From an uncultured Acidimicrobiales bacterium (lineage in GTDB: Bacteria > Actinomycetota > Acidimicrobiia > Acidimicrobiales > Iamiaceae), in NCBI GenBank assembly GCA_937926025.1, contig CALANQ010000156.1, positions 1-18,575 of the forward strand: a stretch of 18,575 nt of DNA. Direction: 5' to 3'. The notes under the pieces were generated by a model. It was not told the DNA's origin. It searched no databases and worked only from the letters and a program-made list of their open reading frames with translations. Position numbers and translations under genes: made by a program. The first letter of the stretch is position 1. Each line of letters starts with the position of its first letter. Shown piece after piece: positions 6,999 to 14,367 of this stretch.

Positions 6999-8346
<1,348 letters not shown>

Positions 8347-8357
<11 letters not shown>

Positions 8358-8388
8358 CGGCGGCCCGCCGAACGGGGTCAGGCGGGGA
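8347..8388. terminator. bidirectional GC-rich hairpin between convergent genes
   Basis: A perfect 12-bp inverted repeat: TCCCCGCCTGAC (8347-8358) and GTCAGGCGGGGA (8377-8388), with an 18-nt loop that itself contains GGCGG-C-CCGCC (8359-8369). Each arm carries one gene's stop codon (TGA at 8355-8357, and TCA at 8378-8380 read on the minus strand) and the same final Pro-Ala codons. There is no U-tract, as is common in high-GC actinobacteria. Confidence 0.65.
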
Positions 8389-8722
8389 GGTCGAGCAGGT
8401 TGGCGAGTCGGTCGCGCACCTGCGCAAGGACGACGGGCCCGACGTTGCCTCGCACCCGCGAGATGCGGGTGGTCGAGACCCCTCTGACCTGTTGGCACTG
8501 CGCTGCTGATCGACGGTCGAGGCCGTTGAGGTGGTCGGGTTCGATCACGACCTCGCTGTCCTCGTGGCGGATCGTCGACGTCGCCGGCACGACCTGGACG
8601 ACGGATGGCCCATGGTCGAGCACCGCCTGGGCTGTGACGATGACGGCGGGGTGGCGGAACCCGGCCTCGCTTCCATGCGGGATCCCGAGGTCGAGGTCGA
8701 TCAGGTCACCCGAGGTCAGCAT
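8378..8722 (-). CDS. mazF: MazF/PemK-family endoribonuclease toxin
   Basis: The 114-aa protein has the MazF/PemK fold pattern: an N-terminal SGDLIDLDLG strand, the PHGSEAGFRHPAVIVT loop with Arg23, then VVQVVPATST with Thr48, then a later QCQQVRGVSTTRI strand and a C-terminal helix. Arg and Thr at these places correspond to the catalytic residues of MazF, which cuts RNA at short sequences; the cleavage sequence here is unknown. The gene overlaps the upstream antitoxin gene by 17 nt, the usual antitoxin-first order with translational coupling. The chromosomal setting between metabolic genes, without mobile-element traces, suggests a stable resident toxin-antitoxin locus. Confidence 0.85.
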   Translation of the reverse strand: MLTSGDLIDLDLGIPHGSEAGFRHPAVIVTAQAVLDHGPSVVQVVPATSTIRHEDSEVVIEPDHLNGLDRRSAAQCQQVRGVSTTRISRVRGNVGPVVLAQVRDRLANLLDLPA

Positions 8723-8900
8723 CGAGCCAGGCGATCTCGTCGGCTCCGAGCGGGCGAGCGAGCTGGCGGCCCATCCGCTCCTGGCGCATGCGCCGCACGG
8801 CGAGCGCCACGGTCGCTCCGACCGTCAGGTCGAGGTCGGCCGCGAGGCGCTTGAGATCGTCGTGGGTCTTCCGGTCGATCCGCACGCTGGTCGATTGCAT
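8706..8900 (-). CDS. ribbon-helix-helix antitoxin of the MazF-like toxin
   Basis: The product is 64 aa. STSVRIDR (3-10) forms the DNA-binding beta-strand of a ribbon-helix-helix domain. Two helices follow (KTHDDLKRLAADLD, and TVGATVALAVRRMRQERM), then a C-terminal tail with ADEIAWLDAD that would wrap the toxin. Such antitoxins neutralise MazF-type toxins and repress their own operon. The frame stays open 60 nt further upstream, but the ATG at 8898-8900 starts just before the RHH strand and has a TATGCT -10 box 7 nt upstream, so I choose it as a leaderless start. Confidence 0.85.
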   Translation of the reverse strand: MQSTSVRIDRKTHDDLKRLAADLDLTVGATVALAVRRMRQERMGRQLARPLGADEIAWLDADLG

Positions 8901-8907
8901 GCAGATC

Positions 8908-8930
8908 AGCATACAAGCGTCGGATTCGAC
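8908..8930 (-). promoter_or_regulatory. promoter and candidate operator of the toxin-antitoxin operon
   Basis: TATGCT on the minus strand (8913 to 8908) is 7 nt before the antitoxin ATG. Next to it lies GTCG-GATT-CGAC (8919-8930), an imperfect palindrome within the -10/-35 spacer, where RHH antitoxins often bind to autorepress. Confidence 0.45.
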
Positions 8931-9094
8931 AGGGTAGAGAGCAGGGAGCGGGGTCGTCATCGCTCCACCCTGGCGAGCAGCCGGGCCAACCCCACGCGAT
9001 GCGACTCATGTGGCGCACCGCAGTCGCGATCCTCGGAGGTCGCGTCGTACAGGCTTGGGGTCCGGTGCTCTTGATGGGTGTGGAGGCGGTGACC

Positions 9095-9550
9095 GTGACC
9101 GATGACGAGGCGGCGTTCGCGGCGTTCGTGGGCGACGCCGAGCCTCGGCTGCGGCGGGCGTTCACGCTGCTGCGCGGCGCCGACGTGGGCGGCGATGCCA
9201 CCGCGGAAGCGCTGGCCTGGGCCTGGGAGCACTGGGACCAGCTGCAGGCGATGACCAACCCGGTCGGGTACCTGTACCGGGTGGGCAGCAGCCGGACCCG
9301 CTTCCGGGAGGAGCGGTTCCCGCACGCCCCCGCCCCGCCCGATGCGCCCGGGTTCGAGCCGGGCCTGGTGCCGGCGCTCGCCCGGCTCACGGTCCGTCAG
9401 CGCACCGCCGTGGTGCTGGTGCACGGCTGCGGGTGGACGCACCAAGAGGTGGCCGACGCCCTGGAGCTGTCGCGGTCGTCAGTCGGGACCCACGTCGAGC
9501 GGGCCATGGCGCAGCTGCGCACCGAGCTGGGAGTCGCGACCGATGGATGA
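9095..9550 (+). CDS. ECF-like sigma-70 family RNA polymerase sigma factor
   Basis: This is a short sigma factor of 151 aa from the chosen start. Sigma region 2 spans about 5-65: EAAFAAFVGDAEPRLRRAFTLL, then AEALAWAWEHWDQL and NPVGYLYRVG. Region 4 spans about 92-143, with LTVRQRTAVVLVHGCGWTHQEVA and the recognition helix ELSRSSVGTHVERAMAQLR. The pattern matches the SigE-like ECF group common in actinobacteria. The GTG at 9095 is preferred because GGAGG (9082-9086) lies 8 nt upstream. An in-frame ATG at 9074 without a Shine-Dalgarno would add 7 residues. The gene overlaps the downstream membrane-protein gene by 8 nt, so the two are coupled. The 194 nt before it holds no further gene that I can support. 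Confidence 0.85.
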   Translation: MTDDEAAFAAFVGDAEPRLRRAFTLLRGADVGGDATAEALAWAWEHWDQLQAMTNPVGYLYRVGSSRTRFREERFPHAPAPPDAPGFEPGLVPALARLTVRQRTAVVLVHGCGWTHQEVADALELSRSSVGTHVERAMAQLRTELGVATDG

Positions 9551-10622
9551 CCTCGAGCAGCAGATCCGGCACTGGGCCGATGCGACGATGCGGTCCACGG
9601 CCGAGGAGCCCGCGCCGGTGCCGCGGCCGGCCGCCGCCCGGAAGGGCCACCGGAGGCGCGTCGCCCTGGTGGCCGCCGTCGTGGTGGCGGTGGCCGGTAT
9701 CGGGGTCGGGCTGGCGCTCGCCCGGAGCGGCGCCGACGAGGTGCGGACCGGCCCGGCGACCGGCCGGTCCACCACCATCCCCGAGCTGCCGCCGCCTCCG
9801 CTGGCGTTCCGGGTCCTCGCCCAACGGGTCGCCCCCACCGAGCGGGTCGGGACCTTGGCGGCGGCGTCCACGCCCGACCAACTCGCCCGGCTCTGGGACG
9901 ACCTCGGCCCGGTCGTGCCCGGCTCGGCCGAGCGCCGGTCCGTCCCCGCCGTGGATTTCGACCGCCAGGTGGTGGTGAGCATCACGCTGTCGACCGGTGC
10001 CTGCTCGGAGCTGGCGGGCTTCGACCAGGGCTCGGGCCGCCCCTTCATCCGGCCCCGGTTCACCTCGGATGCGTCCTGCCGCGGGGGTCCGTTCGCCATC
10101 CAGTACGTGGCGGCCCTGGACTGGGTCGACCTCGGCGACGAGACCGTGCTGGAGCTCGGATCGGAGGACGGCACCGGCGACCCGGGGGCCAAGCTGGAGC
10201 TCCGGCGCGACCGACCGTGGCTGGTCACCGTCGACCTGGTGGTCCCCGACGAGGTGGCGGCCGGCGACCAGGTCCCGGTGGAGGTCATCGTCAACAACGC
10301 CAGCGGTGCCCCACTGGAGACCTCGGGCTGCGGCGCCCCGTTCGCCGTCGGCTTGAAACGAGGCGGGCAGACCTTCGCGCCCGGCCGGCTCCTCTGCTTG
10401 ACCAGGTTCTCGATCCCCGCCGGACGCTCGGTCTACGAGACGCCCCTCACCGCAGACCGCCTCTCCTGCTCGATCTCGCCGACCGTGCCGAAGCAGGAGC
10501 GGTGCGGGGCCGACGGCGAACCCCAGGCGCTGGACCCCGGCACCTACCAGGTGATCCTCCTGCCACCTGGTGGCTTCGACGCCCATCCGCCCGCCCGGAC
10601 GGTGGAGGTCGTCGACCGCTGA
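9543..10622 (+). CDS. single-pass membrane protein, candidate anti-sigma factor
   Basis: The product is 359 aa. A cytoplasmic stretch of about 37 residues (MDDLEQQIRHWADATMRS, ending RKGHRRR) leads into one TM helix at about 39-60. A large outer domain follows. Residues about 88-205 contain DFDRQVVVSITLSTGACSE and look like a PrcB/BsuPI-type beta domain. Residues 225-345, with VNNASGAPL and LDPGTYQVIL, look like an Ig-like or BsuPI (proteinase-inhibitor-like) domain. Several cysteines suggest disulfides. The 8-nt overlap with the sigma gene and the topology (short inner tail, outer sensor) suggest it anchors or controls the sigma factor. No zinc-binding HxxxCxxC anti-sigma motif is visible, so this role is inference from context. 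Confidence 0.8.
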   Translation: MDDLEQQIRHWADATMRSTAEEPAPVPRPAAARKGHRRRVALVAAVVVAVAGIGVGLALARSGADEVRTGPATGRSTTIPELPPPPLAFRVLAQRVAPTERVGTLAAASTPDQLARLWDDLGPVVPGSAERRSVPAVDFDRQVVVSITLSTGACSELAGFDQGSGRPFIRPRFTSDASCRGGPFAIQYVAALDWVDLGDETVLELGSEDGTGDPGAKLELRRDRPWLVTVDLVVPDEVAAGDQVPVEVIVNNASGAPLETSGCGAPFAVGLKRGGQTFAPGRLLCLTRFSIPAGRSVYETPLTADRLSCSISPTVPKQERCGADGEPQALDPGTYQVILLPPGGFDAHPPARTVEVVDR

Positions 10623-11361
10623 CGTCGGTGGCATCAGATCCGGGATCGAGGCCGAGATCGCCACGCGACCCGTCGACCTCGGCCCCAGCGCCGTGGACGA
10701 CGTGGTCGAGCAGGCGCGGCGCGGCCGCTCGCACCTCGAGCGGGCGCTGCCCCCCGGCACCGAGCTGCGCGGCTTCTCGACCCACCTCAGCATCACCGTC
10801 CCCGATCGGGGCGACGTCCGGCGCTCGACCCGCTTCATCCGCACGTACGCGTCGACGCTGGCGCTGCTGCTCGACCGGGCGGACTCACCGGGCCTGCTGG
10901 TCCGCCCCCGACCGGGGCGGCTGGAGCTCTGCGGCGAGTTCGCCGACGGCGAGCGGCTCCGGGTGGCTGCGGCCTATGCGATCGCGTCGGTGCGGGCCCT
11001 CGTGGAGGACCCATCGGGGAACCGGGATCTGGAGCTGGACGCCACCACCGAGCCGTCCCGCCAGCGCTACGGCGCCTTCGTCGGCCCCACCGCGTTCGGC
11101 GCCGACCTCTACCGCACCGGTCGGGCGACGTCGCTGCGGCGCCGGCGGGGAGGGATGGTCACGGCCCAGGAGCAGATGGAGGCCACGTGGGAGCGCTGCC
11201 GGAGCGCGGCGAGCGCGCGCCTGAGCGCCGCGGACCGGCGCGCCGTGGACGCGGTCATCGCCGGGTCCGCGCCGCTGCCCGCGGTGCCGCTGCCGGTCCG
11301 GCCGCGCCCGGAGGCCCACCGGGTTGCCGATCGGGCGGCCGACCGGGCGGCGGGGACCTGA
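10570..11361 (+). CDS. putative amidoligase/glutamate-cysteine-ligase-like protein (start uncertain)
   Basis: The open frame gives 263 aa. I see a GIRSGIEAEIATRPVD strand (G25-x-E27-x-E29), a GFSTHLSITVPD strand (S70-T-H-L-S), the helix RFIRTYASTLALLLDRADSPGLLV and a PRPGRLELCGEF strand with R117-x-E119. Paired GxExE, a His strand and a late R-x-E are the layout of the glutamate-cysteine ligase/amidoligase fold, which makes amide bonds on carboxylates using ATP. This is a remote resemblance, not a firm assignment. The C-terminal 70 residues are Arg/Ala-rich. The GTG at 10570 is the only start that keeps the GxExE strand. It overlaps the preceding gene by 53 nt and has no Shine-Dalgarno. The next in-frame starts (10693, 10702) would delete that strand. 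It is probably the third gene of the sigma operon. Confidence 0.65.
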   Translation: MASTPIRPPGRWRSSTADVGGIRSGIEAEIATRPVDLGPSAVDDVVEQARRGRSHLERALPPGTELRGFSTHLSITVPDRGDVRRSTRFIRTYASTLALLLDRADSPGLLVRPRPGRLELCGEFADGERLRVAAAYAIASVRALVEDPSGNRDLELDATTEPSRQRYGAFVGPTAFGADLYRTGRATSLRRRRGGMVTAQEQMEATWERCRSAASARLSAADRRAVDAVIAGSAPLPAVPLPVRPRPEAHRVADRAADRAAGT

Positions 11362-11365
11362 GCGA

Positions 11366-11863
11366 TCAGTGGTGGCTGGGCAGGGTGCAGGCGCTGTCGA
11401 GGCCGAGGACGTGGTTGAGGCGGCCGAAGCTGATCCAGGAGCCGAGGCACATCGACAGCTCCACGATCTCCTGCTGCGAGTAGTGGGCGTTCATCCGCTC
11501 CCAGAACGCGCCGTCGATGCTGTGGTGGTCGATGGCGAAGCGCTCGGCGTACTCGGCAGCCAGGCGCGTGCGGTCATCGAAGGCGTCGGTGGTGCGCCAC
11601 TCCTCGACCGCGGTGTCGAAGGCGTCCTCCACCTTCTGGCCGTCGCGCTCCGTGCGCCAGTCCTGGCAGAACAGGCAGCCGTTGATCTGGGCGATGCGGA
11701 GACGGGCGGCCTCGAACTCGCGCAGGCCCAGGGTCGAGTGCTCGTAGACGCTCTGGGCGAACTTCGACGCGGCGACGCCGATGCCGGGCACCATCTCGCC
11801 CCACACGTAGAAGATGGGGTCCTTGCCGTCGGGGACCTCGATGCCTGCGGGCTCGATCTTCAT
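11366..11863 (-). CDS. CMD/AhpD-like protein with CxxC motif
   Basis: The product is 165 aa. The CMD/AhpD-like core contains GLREFEAARLRIAQINGCLFCQDWR (about 46-70), with Glu51 and C63-L-F-C66. Such CxxC pairs act in alkylhydroperoxidase-type redox reactions. The His that often follows the second Cys is not seen (QDWR instead), so activity should not be assumed. The later RTRLAAEYAERFAIDH and QQEIVELSMCLGSWISFGRLNHVLGLD helices are typical of the family. The ATG at 11861-11863 overlaps the upstream dehydrogenase stop as ATGA, showing translational coupling. It converges on the amidoligase-like gene 4 nt away. Its substrate is unknown. Confidence 0.9.
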   Translation of the reverse strand: MKIEPAGIEVPDGKDPIFYVWGEMVPGIGVAASKFAQSVYEHSTLGLREFEAARLRIAQINGCLFCQDWRTERDGQKVEDAFDTAVEEWRTTDAFDDRTRLAAEYAERFAIDHHSIDGAFWERMNAHYSQQEIVELSMCLGSWISFGRLNHVLGLDSACTLPSHH

Positions 11864-12957
11864 GCCAGGGCCTTCCTTCCGAGCTTGCCGGTGGCGGGGG
11901 GGAGCGGCACGTCGAGGGCGTCGTAGACGCCGGGTGCGGCGGCGTGCAGCCACGGGAGCGCGTTCACCAGCCGACCGGCGGCGGTGGCGTTGCCGCCGGC
12001 GGCGCGGTTGCCGCCCTCCTCCTCCGCCTCCAGGCTGAGGGTGATGCGCGGGCTGCCCTCGATGATGACGGTGTGGGCGCCGGCACCGCCATCGGCGGGC
12101 GACGGCCAGTCGGGGGCGACCGACGGGTGGATCCGGGTGATGTGCTCGATGACGATCACCGGTTCCCCGTCCACGATCCCCTGCACCTCGAAGCGCAGGC
12201 CGCCCTGCGTGCCGGCCTCGAACGTGCCCATCACGTTCTCCACCGTCTCGTCGAGCTCGCGGCGCTCCAGCGTCTCGCGGATCTCGTCGACCTCGACGCC
12301 GAGGGCTCGGGCGATGAGCTTCACCTGGCCGCCCCACACCATCGTGGGGACCGAGGGCGCCACCATCATCGGCTCGTAGTCCATGGGCTGGCCCATGCCC
12401 ACCAGGTAGCGGACCGAGTCGGGCTGGTCGTAGGTGGAGTAGTCGAAGATCTCCTGGCAGCGCACCTGGTCGACCGTGCTGGACACGCTGGTGAGCAGCG
12501 CCGGCAGGATGTCGTTGCCCCAGCCGGGATCGATGCCGGACACGAACAGCTTCCCGCCGCCCTCGGCGATGGCGTGGTGGACCGGGTCGATGATCTCCGG
12601 CGGTGCACCGGTGGGGTCGTACAGCGGGTAGATCGCCGGGGTCACCACCACGGCGCCGGCCCGCAGGCCGCGGCACACGTCGGCCACGGCGTCGTCGGGC
12701 CGGATGTCGCCCGATGCCATGTAGGCGATGGCGGCCGGCTTGGAGGCGAGCACGCCGTCGATGTCGTCGGTGGCGGCCACACCCAGCGTGCGGCCCAGCC
12801 CGGCCAGGTCGCCGGCGTCGCGTCCGACCTTCTCCGGGTTGTTGACGAGCACGGCGGCGAGCTCGAGGTGCGGGTGGGCGTCGATGGCGCGGATCGCCGC
12901 CCGCCCCATGTTCCCGGTGCCCCACACGACGGTCTGGATGGTCCCCTGATCAGCCAT
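11860..12957 (-). CDS. NAD(P)-dependent dehydrogenase, dihydrodipicolinate-reductase-like
   Basis: The product is 365 aa. The N-terminal Rossmann motif is VVWGTGNMGRAAIRAI, with G13-x-G15-x-x-G18. A KPAAIAYMASGDIRPDD segment, then GLRAGAVVVTPAIYPLYDP and KLFVSGIDPGWGNDILPALL follow. This is the pattern of actinobacterial proteins annotated as NAD(P)H-dependent amine dehydrogenase or DapB-like, related in fold to dihydrodipicolinate reductase and 2,4-diaminopentanoate dehydrogenase. It is too divergent to be the lysine-pathway DapB, and the substrate is unknown. The ATG at 12955-12957 has TAGGGT 7 nt upstream. A palindrome lies just beyond, in the -35 region. It is the first gene of a two-gene operon with the CxxC CMD protein. 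Confidence 0.88.
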   Translation of the reverse strand: MADQGTIQTVVWGTGNMGRAAIRAIDAHPHLELAAVLVNNPEKVGRDAGDLAGLGRTLGVAATDDIDGVLASKPAAIAYMASGDIRPDDAVADVCRGLRAGAVVVTPAIYPLYDPTGAPPEIIDPVHHAIAEGGGKLFVSGIDPGWGNDILPALLTSVSSTVDQVRCQEIFDYSTYDQPDSVRYLVGMGQPMDYEPMMVAPSVPTMVWGGQVKLIARALGVEVDEIRETLERRELDETVENVMGTFEAGTQGGLRFEVQGIVDGEPVIVIEHITRIHPSVAPDWPSPADGGAGAHTVIIEGSPRITLSLEAEEEGGNRAAGGNATAAGRLVNALPWLHAAAPGVYDALDVPLPPATGKLGRKALA

Positions 12958-12964
12958 CGCGCCG

Positions 12965-12970
12965 ACCCTA
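12965..12970 (-). promoter_or_regulatory. -10 box (TAGGGT) of the dehydrogenase-CMD operon, leaderless
   Basis: TAGGGT on the minus strand is followed by 7 nt and the ATG at 12957, so transcription should begin at or next to the start codon. The -35 position (about 12988-12993) overlaps the left edge of the nearby palindrome. Confidence 0.5.
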
Positions 12971-12990
12971 CCGACGCCCGCCCGACTTTG

Positions 12991-13005
12991 CTGACGGCCC
13001 GTCAG
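12991..13005. promoter_or_regulatory. 15-bp palindrome, candidate TetR-type operator
   Basis: CTGACGG-C-CCGTCAG is a perfect palindrome around one central base. It overlaps the -35 region of the minus-strand dehydrogenase promoter. TGACGG/CCGTCA half-sites of this form are typical of TetR-family repressors of catabolic genes in actinobacteria. No TetR gene lies in this window. Confidence 0.5.
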
Positions 13006-13037
13006 ATGCGGGGTCCGGGCCGGTGCCGGCCGGCCGG

Positions 13038-13043
13038 TAGCGT
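13038..13043 (+). promoter_or_regulatory. -10 box (TAGCGT) for the first tandem membrane protein, leaderless
   Basis: TAGCGT is followed by 8 nt and the GTG at 13052. No Shine-Dalgarno precedes the start. Confidence 0.45.
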
Positions 13044-13051
13044 CGCCGCTC

Positions 13052-13693
13052 GTGCGTGCCGGGGAGGTGGAACGGGTCCTGCGTCGGATCGGGCTGGTGT
13101 TCGTCGTCGGCCTCATCCTCCAACCCCGCATCAGCGGCCAGGCCGTGCTGCTCCCGGTGTTCGGCGCGCTGATGGTGTGGGCCCTGTTCGGCCTCGACCC
13201 GGTGGCGGTGTCACCGACCGGTCGTCAGGCGCTGCGGCGGACCGCCGGTGCCGCCGTCGTGGTGACCCTGCTGGGTGTGGGCGGGTGGCTGGGCGTGGAA
13301 CCGGGTGGGTTGAGCCTGGTGATCCTGGTGGCGTTCGTGGCCGGGGTGTTCTTCTACGCCCGCTTCGCGCAGGGCGGGTGCGAGGGTGCCGGGTGGACGG
13401 ACGCGGCGCACCACTTCCGCCGCTCCCGCACGAACCTGGTCGGCGTGGCTGTGACCACGGTGCTCGCCCTGGCCGCCGCCGCGGTGCTGGGCGACCGACC
13501 GCCGCCCGGCTCGCCCGACCCCGACTGGTGGAACCTGGTGGCCGGCCGGGTGGTGGGCAACGGGTGGGTCATCGCGTTCTTCGTGCTGATCTTCATCGGG
13601 TGGATCGGTGCGTGCGTCGGGCTCGAGCGCGGCGCCAAGGGGCTCCGATCGGCCTTGGCCGAGCACCCCGAGGCCGAGGCCCCCACCGCCTGA
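13052..13693 (+). CDS. six-TM membrane protein, tandem paralogue 1
   Basis: The product is 213 aa with about six hydrophobic segments (roughly 13-27, 31-46, 64-82, 86-103, 127-145 and 170-193). It starts MRAGEVERVLRRIG, followed by LQPRISGQAVLLPVFG between the first two helices. A central WTDAAHHFRRSRTNLVG loop holds a His-His pair and basic residues. The C-terminal tail, GLRSALAEHPEAEAPTA, is cytoplasmic and charged. No transporter or enzyme motif is recognised. The next gene encodes a protein of exactly the same length with the same N-terminal pattern, so I infer tandem duplication. The start is GTG at 13052, with a -10 box 8 nt before it. Confidence 0.82.
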   Translation: MRAGEVERVLRRIGLVFVVGLILQPRISGQAVLLPVFGALMVWALFGLDPVAVSPTGRQALRRTAGAAVVVTLLGVGGWLGVEPGGLSLVILVAFVAGVFFYARFAQGGCEGAGWTDAAHHFRRSRTNLVGVAVTTVLALAAAAVLGDRPPPGSPDPDWWNLVAGRVVGNGWVIAFFVLIFIGWIGACVGLERGAKGLRSALAEHPEAEAPTA

Positions 13694-13704
13694 ACCCGCC
13701 CCGG

Positions 13705-13710
13705 TAGCCT
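13705..13710 (+). promoter_or_regulatory. -10 box (TAGCCT) for the second tandem membrane protein, leaderless
   Basis: TAGCCT lies within the 23-nt gap after the first paralogue and is followed by exactly 6 nt and the ATG at 13717. The second gene may therefore also be transcribed on its own. Confidence 0.4.
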
Positions 13711-13716
13711 CGGCGC

Positions 13717-14358
13717 ATGCGGGCGGGGACCCTGGAGAAGGCGATGGGTCTGCTGGGCGGGACCTTCATCGTGGTCGGCGTGCTCCAACCGTCCATCGAC
13801 GGCCGCTCGGTGCTGCTGCCCTTCCTCGGCATCGCGCTGCTGATCGCCCTGATCCGCGTCGGCCGGTACGAGCGCTTCCGAGCCAGCCCGTGGTTCGCCC
13901 TCAGCGTCGGCTGCGTCGTGCTGGGGATCGGGCTGGCGCTGGTGGCGCTGCTGCCCGGCCGCGATCCCCGGACCCCGTCGACCATCACCCTGCTGCTGGC
14001 GTTCGCCGGGACGACGGCCTACGCCGGTGCGCTGCGCGACTGGTGCCGCCACCAGGGCTGGGCACCTCCAGCGGAGAAGGCGATCGTTGCCCGGCGCTGG
14101 CTCGGTGCGGCGACGGGGCTCTTCCTGGTCGGCCTGGTGGTGGTGACAATCACCGTGCAGCCCACGACGGTGCCCGCCTCCGAGATGATGCCGACCACGG
14201 CCTTCCTGGGTCGGACCTTCCGCGGGTGGGCGGCCGAGGTGGTGATGGCCGCCGCGCTCCTCACCTGGCTGGTGGGGCTGCTCAAGCTGCGGGGCGCATC
14301 CCAGCTGGTGCGCCACAGCCTCCGGGCCCAGCCCGATGCCGAGCTGGTGGCGGCCTGA
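13717..14358 (+). CDS. six-TM membrane protein, tandem paralogue 2
   Basis: The product is 213 aa, identical in length to the preceding gene product. It shares the N-terminal pattern: MRAGTLEKAMGLLG against MRAGEVERVLRRIG, and LQPSIDGRSVLLPFLG against LQPRISGQAVLLPVFG. The middle loop RDWCRHQGWAPPAEKAIVARRWLGAATG corresponds to the His-rich loop of its neighbour, and both tails begin at a similar place (QLVRHSLRAQPDAE against GLRSALAEHPEAE). About six TM helices are predicted. Outside these anchors the two sequences differ strongly, so the duplication is old. Function is unknown. It converges on the lipoprotein gene 9 nt away. Confidence 0.82.
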   Translation: MRAGTLEKAMGLLGGTFIVVGVLQPSIDGRSVLLPFLGIALLIALIRVGRYERFRASPWFALSVGCVVLGIGLALVALLPGRDPRTPSTITLLLAFAGTTAYAGALRDWCRHQGWAPPAEKAIVARRWLGAATGLFLVGLVVVTITVQPTTVPASEMMPTTAFLGRTFRGWAAEVVMAAALLTWLVGLLKLRGASQLVRHSLRAQPDAELVAA

Positions 14359-14367
14359 ACCGAGCGG

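Noticed and set aside
8400..9074. Plus-strand frames of 224 and 107 residues across the toxin-antitoxin locus
   Set aside because: They are antisense to MazF-like and RHH proteins and have no domain of their own.
8999..9094. Long start of the sigma factor at ATG 8999
   Set aside because: The added N-terminus has no sigma homology, and GGAGG points to GTG 9095; ATG 9074 is kept as an alternative.
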